Below, one piece after another: positions 13,076 through 21,471 of a stretch of DNA of 26,713 bases. The stretch comes from RECO01 sp050485385 (lineage in GTDB: Bacteria; Pseudomonadota; Alphaproteobacteria; Geminicoccales; Geminicoccaceae), in assembly GCA_050485385.1 (NCBI GenBank), contig JBJHBG010000070.1, positions 1-26,713 on the forward strand, read 5' to 3'. How positions within the stretch are numbered: position 1 is the first letter of the stretch; each line of letters opens with the position of its first letter. The notes under the pieces are model-generated. The model was not told the origin of the DNA, did no database searches, and saw only the letters and a list, made by a program, of their open reading frames with translations. The position numbers and the translations under genes are program-made.

Positions 13076-14341
13076 ATGCAGCCGCTGGCGGCCCGAACCG
13101 GGCGCATCCATGCGCGCTATCTGGTGGAGACCGCGGACGATCCGCGCCGCGCGGTCGAGGCCATGGCGGGCGAGCAGTCGAGCGGAACCTTCGTCGCCGT
13201 GCCCGGCGAGACCCCGGAGCTCAAGGCCCGCTACGGTGCCCGGATCGAGGCCCTCGCGGTGGTCGAGGACGTCACCGAACCGAGTCTGCCCGGCGCGAAG
13301 GCGGGTCCGGTCTATCGCCGTTGCCTCGTCGACCTCTCCTGGCCCTTGGAGAACCTCGGGCCGTCCCTGCCGAACCTCGTCGCCACCGTGGCCGGCAATC
13401 TGTTCGAGCTGCACGCCTTCTCCGGCCTGCGCCTCCTGGATCTCGACCTGCCCGACGCCTTCGCCGACGCCTATCCCGGCCCCGCCTTCGGCATCGCGGG
13501 CACGCGCCGGCTGGCGGGTGTGGCGGACGGCCCCTTGATCGGCACCATCGTCAAGCCGAGCGTGGGCCTCTCGCCCGACGCCACGGCCGAATTGGTCGAC
13601 ACACTCTGCCGCGGTGGCATCGACTTCGTGAAGGACGACGAGCTGCAGGCCGATGGGCCGCACTGTCCGTTCGAGGCGCGGGTGCGGGCGGTCATGGCCG
13701 TAGTCGACCGCCATGCCGACGCGAGCGGCAAGAAGGTCATGGTCGCCTTCAACCTGACGGGCGATCTCGACCAGATGCGCCGTCGTCACGATCTCGTCGC
13801 CGCGCTCGGCGGCACCTGCGTGATGGCGAGCCTCAATGCCGTGGGGCTCGTCGGCATGATCGAGCTGCGCCGCCATGCCGCTCTGCCGATCCACGCCCAC
13901 CGCAACGGCTGGGGAGCACTCTCCCGCCACCCGCTGCTGGGCTTCTCCTATCCGGCGTGGTCGAAGATCTGGCGGCTCGCCGGCGCGGACCACATGCACG
14001 TCAACGGCCTGCGCAACAAGTTCGCGGAGGAGGACGCCAGCGTGATCGAGGCGGCCCGGAGCCTCCTCCAGCCGATGTTCGAGGCGAAGGCCTGCGTGGC
14101 GATGCCGGTCTTCAGCTCGGGTCAGTCGGCGCTCCAGGCAGTCGACACTTACCGTGCCCTCGGCTCGACCGACCTGATCTTTGCCGCCGGCGGCGGGATC
14201 ATGGCGCATCCCTTGGGCATCGAGGCGGGCGTGAAGAGCCTGCGCCAAGCGTGGCAGGCGGCGGCGGCCGGGCTCGAGCTCGAGACGGCCGCGAACGAGC
14301 ACGCGGAGCTGAGGGCCGCACTCGGGGCGTACGCCCGATGA
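13076..14341 (+). CDS. RuBisCO-like protein, probable 3-oxo-isoapionate-4-phosphate decarboxylase or transcarboxylase/hydrolase
   Basis: The ATG lies seven bases after AGGGAGG. The 421-residue protein is a form IV RuBisCO-like protein that keeps the catalytic residues of true RuBisCO: Glu33 in EQSSGTF (the Glu60 loop), Lys160 in GTIVKPSVGLSP (Lys175), Lys186-Asp188-Glu189 in GIDFVKDDE (the carbamylated Lys and magnesium ligands), His275 in PIHAHRNG, Lys315 in MHVNGLRNKF (loop 6) and the phosphate-site AAGGGIMAHPLG. RLPs with a DUF1537 kinase and an ApnO-like enzyme belong to D-apionate catabolism, where they either decarboxylate 3-oxo-isoapionate 4-phosphate (OiaX) or transcarboxylate and hydrolyse it to 3-phosphoglycerate and glycolate (OiaT). 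Sequence alone does not let me choose. Its stop overlaps the kinase start (ATGA). Confidence 0.85.
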   Translation: MQPLAARTGRIHARYLVETADDPRRAVEAMAGEQSSGTFVAVPGETPELKARYGARIEALAVVEDVTEPSLPGAKAGPVYRRCLVDLSWPLENLGPSLPNLVATVAGNLFELHAFSGLRLLDLDLPDAFADAYPGPAFGIAGTRRLAGVADGPLIGTIVKPSVGLSPDATAELVDTLCRGGIDFVKDDELQADGPHCPFEARVRAVMAVVDRHADASGKKVMVAFNLTGDLDQMRRRHDLVAALGGTCVMASLNAVGLVGMIELRRHAALPIHAHRNGWGALSRHPLLGFSYPAWSKIWRLAGADHMHVNGLRNKFAEEDASVIEAARSLLQPMFEAKACVAMPVFSSGQSALQAVDTYRALGSTDLIFAAGGGIMAHPLGIEAGVKSLRQAWQAAAAGLELETAANEHAELRAALGAYAR

Positions 14342-15696
14342 GTGCGCTGCCCGAAGGCCGCCTCGTGGCCTTTTACGGCGACGACTTCACCGGCTCGTCC
14401 GCCGTGATGGAGGTGCTCACCTTCGCCGGCGTGCCGACGGTGCTCTTTCTCGGCCTGCCGACGCCGGACCTGCTGGCCCGCTTCGCTCATCTGCCCGGCC
14501 TCGGCATCGCCGGCGTGGCGCGGGCGAAGAGCCCGAGCTGGATGGACGAGCACCTGCCGCCGGTGTTCGAAGCGCTCGCCGCCGAGGGTGCAGCCCTCAC
14601 CCACTACAAGGTCTGCTCGACCTTCGATTCGGCGCCGCATGTCGGCTCCATCGGCAAGGCTGCCGACCTTGCGACCCCGATCCTCGGCGGAGCGTGGCAT
14701 CCCCTGCTGGTGGCGGCCCCGGCAATCCATCGCTATCAGCTGTTCGGCAACCTCTTCGCCGCGGTCGACGGCGTCGGTTATCGGCTCGACCGTCATCCGA
14801 CCATGTCGCGCCACCCCGTCACGCCGATGCGCGAGGCCGACGTCCGCCGCCATCTGCGCGACCAGACCGAGCGCCGCATCGGCCTCGTCGACCTGCTCGA
14901 CCTCCGCGCCGATCCCGCTACGGCCCTCGACCGCGAACTCGCACGGGGTGCCGAGATCGTGGCCCTCGACGTCATCGACGAGGACAGCCTTGCCGCCGCC
15001 GGACGGCTGATCTGGGAGCGCCGCGGCGAGCGGCTGTTCGCCCTTGGCTCGCAAGGCATCGAATACGCGCTGGTGGCGCATTGGCAGCGCGCGGGCCTGC
15101 TCGGCCCCCCGCCCGAGCGCCGCACCGCCACCGCGGCCAAGACAGCGGCCGTCTCCGGCAGTTGCTCGCCGGTGACGGCCGGGCAGATCGAGCAGGCGGA
15201 CCGCGACGGGTTCGGGTTGATCCGCCTCGACGTGCGGGCCGCCGTCGACGCCGCCGCCTGGCCGCAGGCGCTGGGCCAAGCCGGCGACGCGGCCCTGGCG
15301 ATGCTCGAAGCCGGCGGCCGGCCGCTGGTGTTTACCGCCATGGGTCCCGACGATCAGGCCGTGGCGGCACTGGGCGCCGTCGTCGCCGCCGCCGGGCTCG
15401 ACATCGGCGAGGTCAACGAGCGCATCGGCCGCGGCCTCGGCGCGATCCTGGCGCGGCTGGTGCGGGAGGGTGGCGTCGGGCGCGTGGCGGTGGCCGGCGG
15501 CGACAGCTCGGGCTTCGCGCTCGACGAGTTGGGCGTGCGGGCGCTGGAGGCCCAGGTGGAGCTGGCACCGGCCTGCGCCTTGTCCCGCGCCCACGCCGAA
15601 AAAGCCCCCATCGACGGGCTGGAGGTGGCGCTGAAGGGCGGGCAGATGGGCCCGCTCGGGTATTTCCGCGCGGTTGCCGACGGGCGGCCGGCATGA
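14338..15696 (+). CDS. oiaK: DUF1537 four-carbon acid sugar kinase family protein, OiaK-like
   Basis: DUF1537 proteins are ATP-dependent kinases acting on sugar acids. The 452-residue protein shows the N-terminal substrate-domain motif FYGDDFTGSSAVMEVL (Asp14, Asp15), then KVCSTFDSAPHVGSIGKAADL and PAIHRYQLFGNLFA. The C-terminal nucleotide domain has SGSCSPVTAGQIEQA, RIGRGLGAILARLV and VAVAGGDSSGFALDELGV, ending LKGGQMGPLGYF. The overlap with the RuBisCO-like gene and the ApnO-like gene downstream suggest that it phosphorylates 3-oxo-isoapionate at O4, the reaction assigned to OiaK. Other DUF1537 subgroups phosphorylate erythronate or related acids, so the substrate is inferred from context. 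Confidence 0.8.
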   Translation: MSALPEGRLVAFYGDDFTGSSAVMEVLTFAGVPTVLFLGLPTPDLLARFAHLPGLGIAGVARAKSPSWMDEHLPPVFEALAAEGAALTHYKVCSTFDSAPHVGSIGKAADLATPILGGAWHPLLVAAPAIHRYQLFGNLFAAVDGVGYRLDRHPTMSRHPVTPMREADVRRHLRDQTERRIGLVDLLDLRADPATALDRELARGAEIVALDVIDEDSLAAAGRLIWERRGERLFALGSQGIEYALVAHWQRAGLLGPPPERRTATAAKTAAVSGSCSPVTAGQIEQADRDGFGLIRLDVRAAVDAAAWPQALGQAGDAALAMLEAGGRPLVFTAMGPDDQAVAALGAVVAAAGLDIGEVNERIGRGLGAILARLVREGGVGRVAVAGGDSSGFALDELGVRALEAQVELAPACALSRAHAEKAPIDGLEVALKGGQMGPLGYFRAVADGRPA

Positions 15697-15709
15697 AGGG
15701 GAGGTCCGA

Positions 15710-16543
15710 ATGACGAAGATCGCGCTTTTGGGCGCCGGCGGCAAGATGGGGCTCAGGCTCGCGACCAACCTGAAGGGCTCGCGCTTCACGGTGGATCACG
15801 TCGAGATCGGCGAGGCCGGGCGCGCGCGGCTGAAGGAGGCACTGGGCGTCGACTGCGTCGATCAGGCAACCGCACTGGCGGATGCCGACATCGTGCTGAT
15901 GGCGGTGCCGGACGCGCTGATCGGCAAGATCGCGCACACCTTCGTCGGCCAGCTCAAGCCCGGCTGTGCCGTGATCATGCTCGATGCGGCGGCGCCGCAC
16001 GCGGGGGAGATGCCCGAGCGGGCCGACGTCACCTACTTCGTCACCCACCCCTGTCACCCGCCGCTCTTCAAGTGGGAAAAGACGGCCGAGGCGCAGAAGG
16101 ACTATTTCGGCGGCGTGGCGGCGGGCCAGGCCATCGTCTCGGCCCTGATGCAGGGGCCGGAGGCGCACTTCGCGCTCTGCGAGGAGGTGGCGAAGATCAT
16201 CTACCAGCCGGTGATCCGCAGCCACCGCACCACGGTCGAGGGCATGGCGCTCTTGGAGCCGGCGCTCTCCGAGACCATCGGCGCCACCCTGGTGACGGCC
16301 TTGCGCGAGGCGACCGACGCGGTGGTCGCCAAGGGCGTGCCGAAGGAAGCGGCGATGGACTTCATGCTCGGCCATCTCGGCATCGAACTCGCCATCCTGT
16401 TCGAGGAGTTCCCCGGCCAGTTCTCCGACGGCGCCAAGCTCGCCATCGCCCAGGCGAAGCCGAAGCTCTTGCAGGACGACTGGCTCCGCGTGCTGGAGCC
16501 CGACGAGGTCAAGGCCAGCGTCCGCGCCATCTGCAACGGTTGA
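15710..16543 (+). CDS. apnO: Phosphogluconate-dehydrogenase-like oxidoisomerase, ApnO-like
   Basis: The ATG lies five bases after GGGGAGG. The 277-residue protein has an N-terminal NAD(P) Rossmann loop (IALLGAGGKMGLRLATNL), then DADIVLMAVPDALIGKIAHTFV and the THPCHPPLFKWEKT segment. A long all-helical C-terminal domain follows, of the 'phosphogluconate dehydrogenase C-terminal' type (EVAKIIYQPVIRSHRTTVEGMALLEPALSETIGATL, FMLGHLGIELAILF). This domain arrangement is that of D-apionate oxidoisomerase, which oxidises D-apionate and shifts the skeleton to 3-oxo-isoapionate. The kinase and RuBisCO-like genes directly upstream would carry out the next two steps, which supports the call. Without the operon it would only be an NAD-binding protein of unknown substrate. 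Confidence 0.72.
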   Translation: MTKIALLGAGGKMGLRLATNLKGSRFTVDHVEIGEAGRARLKEALGVDCVDQATALADADIVLMAVPDALIGKIAHTFVGQLKPGCAVIMLDAAAPHAGEMPERADVTYFVTHPCHPPLFKWEKTAEAQKDYFGGVAAGQAIVSALMQGPEAHFALCEEVAKIIYQPVIRSHRTTVEGMALLEPALSETIGATLVTALREATDAVVAKGVPKEAAMDFMLGHLGIELAILFEEFPGQFSDGAKLAIAQAKPKLLQDDWLRVLEPDEVKASVRAICNG

Positions 16544-16553
16544 GGTGCGACCC

Positions 16554-17378
16554 ATGACCCCGTCGTTCAAGGACATGGTCGCCAAGCGGGGGCTGAAGCT
16601 CGGCCACTACGTCGGCGAGTTCACCACGCCCGGCATCGGTTACGTGCTGAAGGAGGCGGGCTGCGACTTCGCCTGGCTGGACATGGAGCACAGCGGCAAC
16701 TCGTTCGAGACGGTGCACCGCACGCTCCGCTACTTCGAGGCGGCGGGCTTGCCGGCCATGGTGCGCATCCCGTCCGGCACCTACGACCATGTCGCCCGCG
16801 CCCTCGACGTCGGCGCCGAGGCCATCGTCGTGCCGATGGTGGGCTCGGCCGACGTGGCGGCCCAGGTCGTCCACCACATGAAGTACACGCCCAAGGGTGG
16901 TCGCGGCGTTGCCCTCGGCCTCGCCAACGACCGCTACCGCAGCGGCCCGGTGGTCGAGGCCCTGGCCGACGCCAATGCCCGCACCGCCTTCGTCGCCCTG
17001 ATCGAGACCCGGTCGGGCATCGAGAACGTCGACGCCATCGCGGCGACGCCGGGCGTCGACGTTCTCTGGGTCGGCCATTTCGATCTCACCTGCGACATGG
17101 GCATTCCCGGCCAGTTCGAGCACCCGGAGTACCTCGCGGCGCTGAAGCGCGTGACGAAGGCCGGCAAGCGGCACGGCAAACCGATCGGCCGCCTCGTGGG
17201 CGACGTGGCGAGCGGTGTCGCGCTCGCCGAGGACGGCTGGGACATGATCATCTATGGCGGCGACGTGTGGCTGTTGCAGGCCGCCGTGCGCGACGGCGTC
17301 GACCGCATCCGCGCCGCTGTCGCCCCCGGCCGCAAGGCGGCCAAACCCAAGAGCAAGAGCAAGAAAGGAAAGGCCTGA
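16554..17378 (+). CDS. HpcH/HpaI-family class II aldolase
   Basis: The ATG lies eight bases after GAGG, 10 bases after the previous stop. The 274-residue TIM-barrel protein has family motifs: FAWLDMEHSGNSFETV (the WxDxEH motif, about 38-53), MVRIPSG, IVVPMVGSAD, the metal Glu in ALIETRSGIENVDAI, and the metal Asp in VLWVGHFDLTCDMGIPG. HpcH/HpaI enzymes reversibly split 4-hydroxy-2-oxo acids or related beta-hydroxy acids into pyruvate or glyoxylate-type pieces and an aldehyde, using a divalent metal. Substrate here is unknown. Position between an ApnO-like enzyme and a D-hydroxyacid dehydrogenase suggests a linked sugar-acid substrate. The C-terminus is an unusual lysine-rich tail of about 15 residues (AAKPKSKSKKGKA), probably disordered. 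Confidence 0.85.
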   Translation: MTPSFKDMVAKRGLKLGHYVGEFTTPGIGYVLKEAGCDFAWLDMEHSGNSFETVHRTLRYFEAAGLPAMVRIPSGTYDHVARALDVGAEAIVVPMVGSADVAAQVVHHMKYTPKGGRGVALGLANDRYRSGPVVEALADANARTAFVALIETRSGIENVDAIAATPGVDVLWVGHFDLTCDMGIPGQFEHPEYLAALKRVTKAGKRHGKPIGRLVGDVASGVALAEDGWDMIIYGGDVWLLQAAVRDGVDRIRAAVAPGRKAAKPKSKSKKGKA

Positions 17379-17380
17379 CG

Positions 17381-18424
17381 ATGGCGAGCTTCGAGGTGGC
17401 GCTGAGCGGGGACTTCCGCAAAGCCGACGGCAGCATGGCCTATCCCGACTTCGACCTCGGGCCGTTGGAGCGCGAGCCGAACCTGAACCTGCGCTGGGTC
17501 GATCCGGTCGAGGGCGTGATGCCGGCCGCCGGTCTCGAGGACGTCGACGCGCTGATCCTGCTGGGTGCCCGCTTCGCGCCGTCGAGCGTGCCGCAGAGCG
17601 GCCGGCTCGCGGTCGTCGCCCGCTTCGGCGTCGGCTACGACACGGTCGACGTGCCCGCCTGCAATGCCCACGACGTGGCGCTGGTGACCACGCCCGACGG
17701 CGTGCGCCGGCCGGTGGCGGTGGCGATCCTCACCTTCGTGTTGGCCCTTGCCGGCCGCCTCATGGTCAAGGACCAGCTCGTCCGCCGCGGCCCCGAGGGC
17801 TGGGCCGAGCGCAGCCTGCACATGGGCACGGGGCTGATCGGCCGCACCTTCGGCCAGCTCGGCATGGGCAGCATCGGCGCCGAGGCGTTCCGCATGGCGG
17901 CTCCCTTCGGCATGCGCTTCGTCGCCCACGACCCCTATGCCGATCCGGCCGCAGCACAGGAACTCGGCGTCGAACTGGTCGACCTAGAGACCCTGTTCCG
18001 CGAGAGCGACTTCCTCTCGGTCAGCGTGCCCTTGAGCGAGGCGACGCACCACCTCGTCAATGCCGAGCGCCTCGCGCAGATGAAGCCCACGGCCTATCTG
18101 ATCAACACGGCGCGCGGTCCGGTGGTGGATCAGGATGCGCTCTACGAAGCCCTGACGGCGAAGCGGATCGCCGGGGCCGGGCTCGACGTGTTCCGCGAGG
18201 AGCCGACGGCGCTTGGTGAGCCCATCACCACCCTCGACAACGTGATCCTGGCGCCGCACGCGCTCTGTTGGACCGACCAGTGCTTCGCCGGCATCGGTGC
18301 TGCCGACGTGGCGGCGGTGCTCGCCGTCAAGCGCGGCGAGATCCCGCGCGGCATCGTCAACCGCGAGATCGTCGACGCCGCCGGCTGGCAGGCCAAGCTG
18401 GAGCGCTACCGTCAGCGCGCCTGA
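17381..18424 (+). CDS. D-isomer-specific 2-hydroxyacid dehydrogenase
   Basis: It starts two bases after the aldolase stop and a good AAAGGAAAGG site precedes it. The 347-residue NAD-dependent enzyme shows VVARFGVGYDTVDVPACNAHDVALVTTPDGVRRPVA, the Rossmann loop FGQLGMGSIGAEAFRMA (GxGxxG), and the three catalytic residues: Arg in LINTARGPVVDQDAL, Glu in AGLDVFREEPT and His in VILAPHALCWTDQCF. The family interconverts 2-oxo acids and D-2-hydroxyacids (glycerate, phosphoglycerate, erythronate phosphate, lactate). The insertion around MVKDQLVRRGPEGWAERS and the HALCWTDQC context after the catalytic His are unlike GhrA/SerA/PdxB and suggest a distinct subgroup. Its place in the operon implies it handles a hydroxy acid made or used by the aldolase or the RuBisCO-like enzyme. 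Confidence 0.88.
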   Translation: MASFEVALSGDFRKADGSMAYPDFDLGPLEREPNLNLRWVDPVEGVMPAAGLEDVDALILLGARFAPSSVPQSGRLAVVARFGVGYDTVDVPACNAHDVALVTTPDGVRRPVAVAILTFVLALAGRLMVKDQLVRRGPEGWAERSLHMGTGLIGRTFGQLGMGSIGAEAFRMAAPFGMRFVAHDPYADPAAAQELGVELVDLETLFRESDFLSVSVPLSEATHHLVNAERLAQMKPTAYLINTARGPVVDQDALYEALTAKRIAGAGLDVFREEPTALGEPITTLDNVILAPHALCWTDQCFAGIGAADVAAVLAVKRGEIPRGIVNREIVDAAGWQAKLERYRQRA

Positions 18425-18498
18425 CACAGGGGATTGCCAGGAGACCATCTTCCGGTCGATGATGCGTCACCTCGGAACACCGCACGGCGGCACCGGCG

Positions 18499-20559
18499 AT
18501 GGCAGCTCGTGGAACGGGTTCGACGGGACGTTCGGCGCTGCGGATACCGGGGCGGAGCGTGCATGCGGCCGAACAGGAGCGCCAGTTCCGCGAGATGCTG
18601 GAATTTTGTCCGGCGGGGCTGCTGATCGTCGACGAGGACGGTCGCCTGCTGTTCCACAACGCCGCGCTGCGTGAAATGCTCGGCTACGAGCGTGACGAGA
18701 TCGAGGGCATCGACACCCGTCTGTTCTGGCACGACCTCGAGCATCGGCGTGCCAACCTCGCCGTACTGCGCCGGCATGGTGGCCAACTCCTGAACGAGCC
18801 GGTGATCTGGAAGACCAAGAAAGGCCAGCTCCGCCACCTGCTCCTGTCCTATGTCCAGGTGGCCTATCGTGGCGGCCGCGTGGGTTTCGTCGGCGGCAAG
18901 CGCGTCGTCTGGGTCTACGACGTGACCGCCCTGGTCCAGCGTGCGGCGGAACTCGTGCAGCAGGAACGGCAGCTGCGCGACCTCGTCGAGCATTGCCCCG
19001 CCGGGCTTGTCGCGGTCGACGATGCGGGGCGCCTCCTGGTCCACAACTGGCGGCTGCGCGACATGCTCGGCTACGACGAGGCGGAACTGCACCTGTGCGA
19101 CACGCGCCGCTTCTGGGTCGACCTCGACCATCGAGACCGCCTGCTGGAGTGCGTTCGAGCCCAGGGTGGGCCGCTGCTGAACGAGGAGGTGGTCTGGCGG
19201 ACCAAGCAGGGCCGGTCGCTCCATCTGCTCCTGTCCTTCGTCCAGGTCGGTTATCACGGGGGGCATGTCGGCCTCGCTGGTGCCAAGCGGCTGGGCTGGG
19301 TCTACGACATCACGCCGCTGCGGCAGGCCGAAGCCGCGCGCATCGTCACCGAGCGACGCCTAGCCGAGGCGATCGAGAGCATCTCGGAAGGCTTTGCCTG
19401 CTACGACGCCGACGACCGGCTGGTGGTGTGCAACTCCTGCTACCGCGAGATGCTCTATCCAGGCACTGCCGTGGACTTCGCCGCCGGTACCAGTTTCGAG
19501 AGCATCGTCAGGCGTGCCGTGGCCGGCGGCTACGTCGCCGACGCGATCGGTTGCGAGGAGGACTGGGTGCGCGAGCGCTTGGCCCGTCATCGCGACCCCG
19601 GCGAGCCGCAGGTGCAGCGCCGGAGCAATGGCCGCTGGGTGATGGTGAGCGAGCGGCGCACCGAGGACGGCGGCACGGTCGCCGTCTATTCCGACATCAC
19701 CGAGCTGAAGCGGCGCGAGGCGGACCTCACCGAAAAGACCACCGTGCTGGAGGCGCTGTCGACCAAGCTCGCCAAGTACCTGGCGCCGCAGGTCTACCAG
19801 TCGATCTTCACCGGCCAGCAGGACGTCGAGATCGCCAGCCAGCGCAAGAAGCTCACCATCTGCTTTACCGACGTGGCTGGTTTCACCGAGATCACCGACA
19901 AGATGGAATCGGAGGACCTGACGCAAATCCTCAACCACTATCTGACGGAGATGTCGCGGATCGCGCTGGCGCACGGTGCGACCATCGACAAGTACGTGGG
20001 CGATGCCATCGTCCTGTTCTTCGGCGACCCCGAAAGCCGCGGCGTCAAGGAGGACGCGCTCGCCTGCGTGCGCATGGCGCTCGCGATGCAGGCGCGCATG
20101 GCGGAGTTCGCCAGACACTGGCGCGACATGGGGATCGAAACGCCGCTCCGCTGCCGGATCGGCATTCACACCGGCTACTGCACCGTCGGCAACTTCGGCA
20201 GCGAGGACCGGATGGACTACACCATCGTCGGCGGAGCGGTGAATCTCGCCTCGCGGCTGGAGCGCGAGGCCCCGCCGGGCGGCGTGCTCGTCTCCTACGA
20301 GACCTACGCTCACGTGAAGGACGAGGTGGTCTGCGAGGAGCGTGGCGAGGTCCGCGTCAGGGGCATCGCCTATCCGGTTGCGACCTATCGCGTGCAAGGG
20401 CTGCGCGACGAGGTGTCGGCCGACGGATACGATGGCTTGGCCCTCGCCGGCCGCGATCCCTCGACGCTCTCCACGGCGGAGCGCCGGGTGCTCAGTGCTT
20501 GGCTGGCCGAGCGGATGGCCTGGCTGCGCGGGTTGGACGAGCCGGACGCGTTACGCTAG
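18499..20559 (+). CDS. Class III adenylate/guanylate cyclase with three PAS-like modules
   Basis: The 686-residue cytoplasmic protein has no membrane segment. Two nearly identical PAS modules (residues ~25-144 and ~154-273) are followed by a third, different PAS (~285-405), a coiled linker (READLTEKTTVLEALSTKLAKYL) and the cyclase domain (~450-625). In the catalytic domain the metal residues are Asp458 (CFTDVAGFTEITD) and Asp502 (KYVGDAIVLFFGD), the base-specifying pair is Lys498 and Thr575 (MDYTIVGGAVN), and the transition-state Asn582 and Arg586 are present. Lys/Thr is the class IIIb adenylate cyclase pattern, so cAMP is the likely product. The PAS modules probably sense a ligand or redox signal and control activity. 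The start is uncertain: ATG 18499 lacks a Shine-Dalgarno site and GTG 18559 is an alternative. A short C-terminal extension has no known domain. Confidence 0.92.
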   Translation: MAARGTGSTGRSALRIPGRSVHAAEQERQFREMLEFCPAGLLIVDEDGRLLFHNAALREMLGYERDEIEGIDTRLFWHDLEHRRANLAVLRRHGGQLLNEPVIWKTKKGQLRHLLLSYVQVAYRGGRVGFVGGKRVVWVYDVTALVQRAAELVQQERQLRDLVEHCPAGLVAVDDAGRLLVHNWRLRDMLGYDEAELHLCDTRRFWVDLDHRDRLLECVRAQGGPLLNEEVVWRTKQGRSLHLLLSFVQVGYHGGHVGLAGAKRLGWVYDITPLRQAEAARIVTERRLAEAIESISEGFACYDADDRLVVCNSCYREMLYPGTAVDFAAGTSFESIVRRAVAGGYVADAIGCEEDWVRERLARHRDPGEPQVQRRSNGRWVMVSERRTEDGGTVAVYSDITELKRREADLTEKTTVLEALSTKLAKYLAPQVYQSIFTGQQDVEIASQRKKLTICFTDVAGFTEITDKMESEDLTQILNHYLTEMSRIALAHGATIDKYVGDAIVLFFGDPESRGVKEDALACVRMALAMQARMAEFARHWRDMGIETPLRCRIGIHTGYCTVGNFGSEDRMDYTIVGGAVNLASRLEREAPPGGVLVSYETYAHVKDEVVCEERGEVRVRGIAYPVATYRVQGLRDEVSADGYDGLALAGRDPSTLSTAERRVLSAWLAERMAWLRGLDEPDALR
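18571..19317 (+). repeat. In-frame tandem duplication of a PAS module
   Basis: Copy 1 (18571-18930) and copy 2 (18958-19317) encode segments that align without gaps at an offset of exactly 129 residues (387 bases). Landmarks shared at that offset include ERQ(F/L)R, CPAGL, GRLL, HN, ML GY, FW.DL, LLNE, HLLLS(Y/F)VQV and WVYD(V/I)T. Many positions differ, so the duplication is old and both copies have been kept. Confidence 0.85.
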
Positions 20560-20600
20560 GCCGCTGGCTGGTCCAGCACCGGCAAGGCGCGGTTGCCCGC

Positions 20601-21389
20601 TCAGACCTCCTCGTCCTCCGGCAACAGGGCGACGGGGCGGCCGGGGGCGGTAAGGAGGCGGGTGAGGGTGCCGTAGACGCAGTCGATGGCGTAGACGGCG
20701 GCGATCTGGCCCATCGCCTGGACGGCCATGGTCGTCGCCGCCCCGCCGCCGAGCCCGGTGATGCTGGCGAGCGTGCGGATCAGCCCGCCGAAGACCAGCG
20801 TGACGAGGGTGACGAGGCCGAGGATGCCGACCGCGAACAGGGCGATGCAGCCGACGATGCGCAGCACGTAGCCCTCGGTCAGCCGCCAGCTGTCGCCGAG
20901 GCCGAGCGGCTCGCGGAGGAAGGTGGTGTAGGGAAAGATGGCGAGCCGGGCGGCGAGATAGACGACGACGAGCACCATGGCGACCGCGGTCAGGGCGGTG
21001 CCGGCACCCACCGTATCGCCCTGCATGGCGGCGGCCAGCACGGGGATCATGGCGACCAAGGGCAGGGTCAGGCCCAGGCTCACCAGCAGGTAGCGGAAGA
21101 CGAAGCGGTAGCTGCGCGGCTGGCGGAAGACGCCGTCGAGCGTCGTGAACGTAGTATCGCCGCTGACCAGGTAGCCCGCCACGCCCGCCGAGACGGCGAG
21201 GGTGAGGACCATCAGCGGCATGCCGGCGAGGCCCTCGCCGATGTCGCCCGGGGCGAGCAGGCCGAACACGGCCGAGATCGCCAGCGCGATCACCGCCGCC
21301 ATGACGAGCAGGGGCTGGCAGGGCCGCCACGTGGTGACGAGCGCCTGGATGATCGCTCGCAGCATGTCGTTGAAGGTCGGCCCGCCCAT
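20601..21389 (-). CDS. Integral membrane protein of unknown function
   Basis: The ATG at 21389 gives 262 residues with about six hydrophobic spans, roughly at residues 24-46, 54-76, 101-125, 133-158, 178-208 and 220-240. Between spans 4 and 5 lies FPYTTFLREPLGLGDSWRLTEG, a loop resembling those in bacterial Yip1-like or glycerophosphodiesterase-type membrane domains, with no catalytic residues visible. The first residues (FNDMLRAIIQALVTTWRP) form an amphipathic helix. The Shine-Dalgarno site is weak (GAGAG). It lies 82 bases after the deacylase gene on the same strand and may be in the same transcript; it converges with the cyclase gene, whose stop is 41 bases away. I cannot assign a function. 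Confidence 0.7.
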   Translation of the reverse strand: MGGPTFNDMLRAIIQALVTTWRPCQPLLVMAAVIALAISAVFGLLAPGDIGEGLAGMPLMVLTLAVSAGVAGYLVSGDTTFTTLDGVFRQPRSYRFVFRYLLVSLGLTLPLVAMIPVLAAAMQGDTVGAGTALTAVAMVLVVVYLAARLAIFPYTTFLREPLGLGDSWRLTEGYVLRIVGCIALFAVGILGLVTLVTLVFGGLIRTLASITGLGGGAATTMAVQAMGQIAAVYAIDCVYGTLTRLLTAPGRPVALLPEDEEV

Positions 21390-21471
21390 GATCACTCTCG
21401 CAGTGGATGCCGCGGTGACGTAGCCGATCCGTGCGCATTTCTGAAGCCTGCTGCCGCTCGACGGGGATGGC

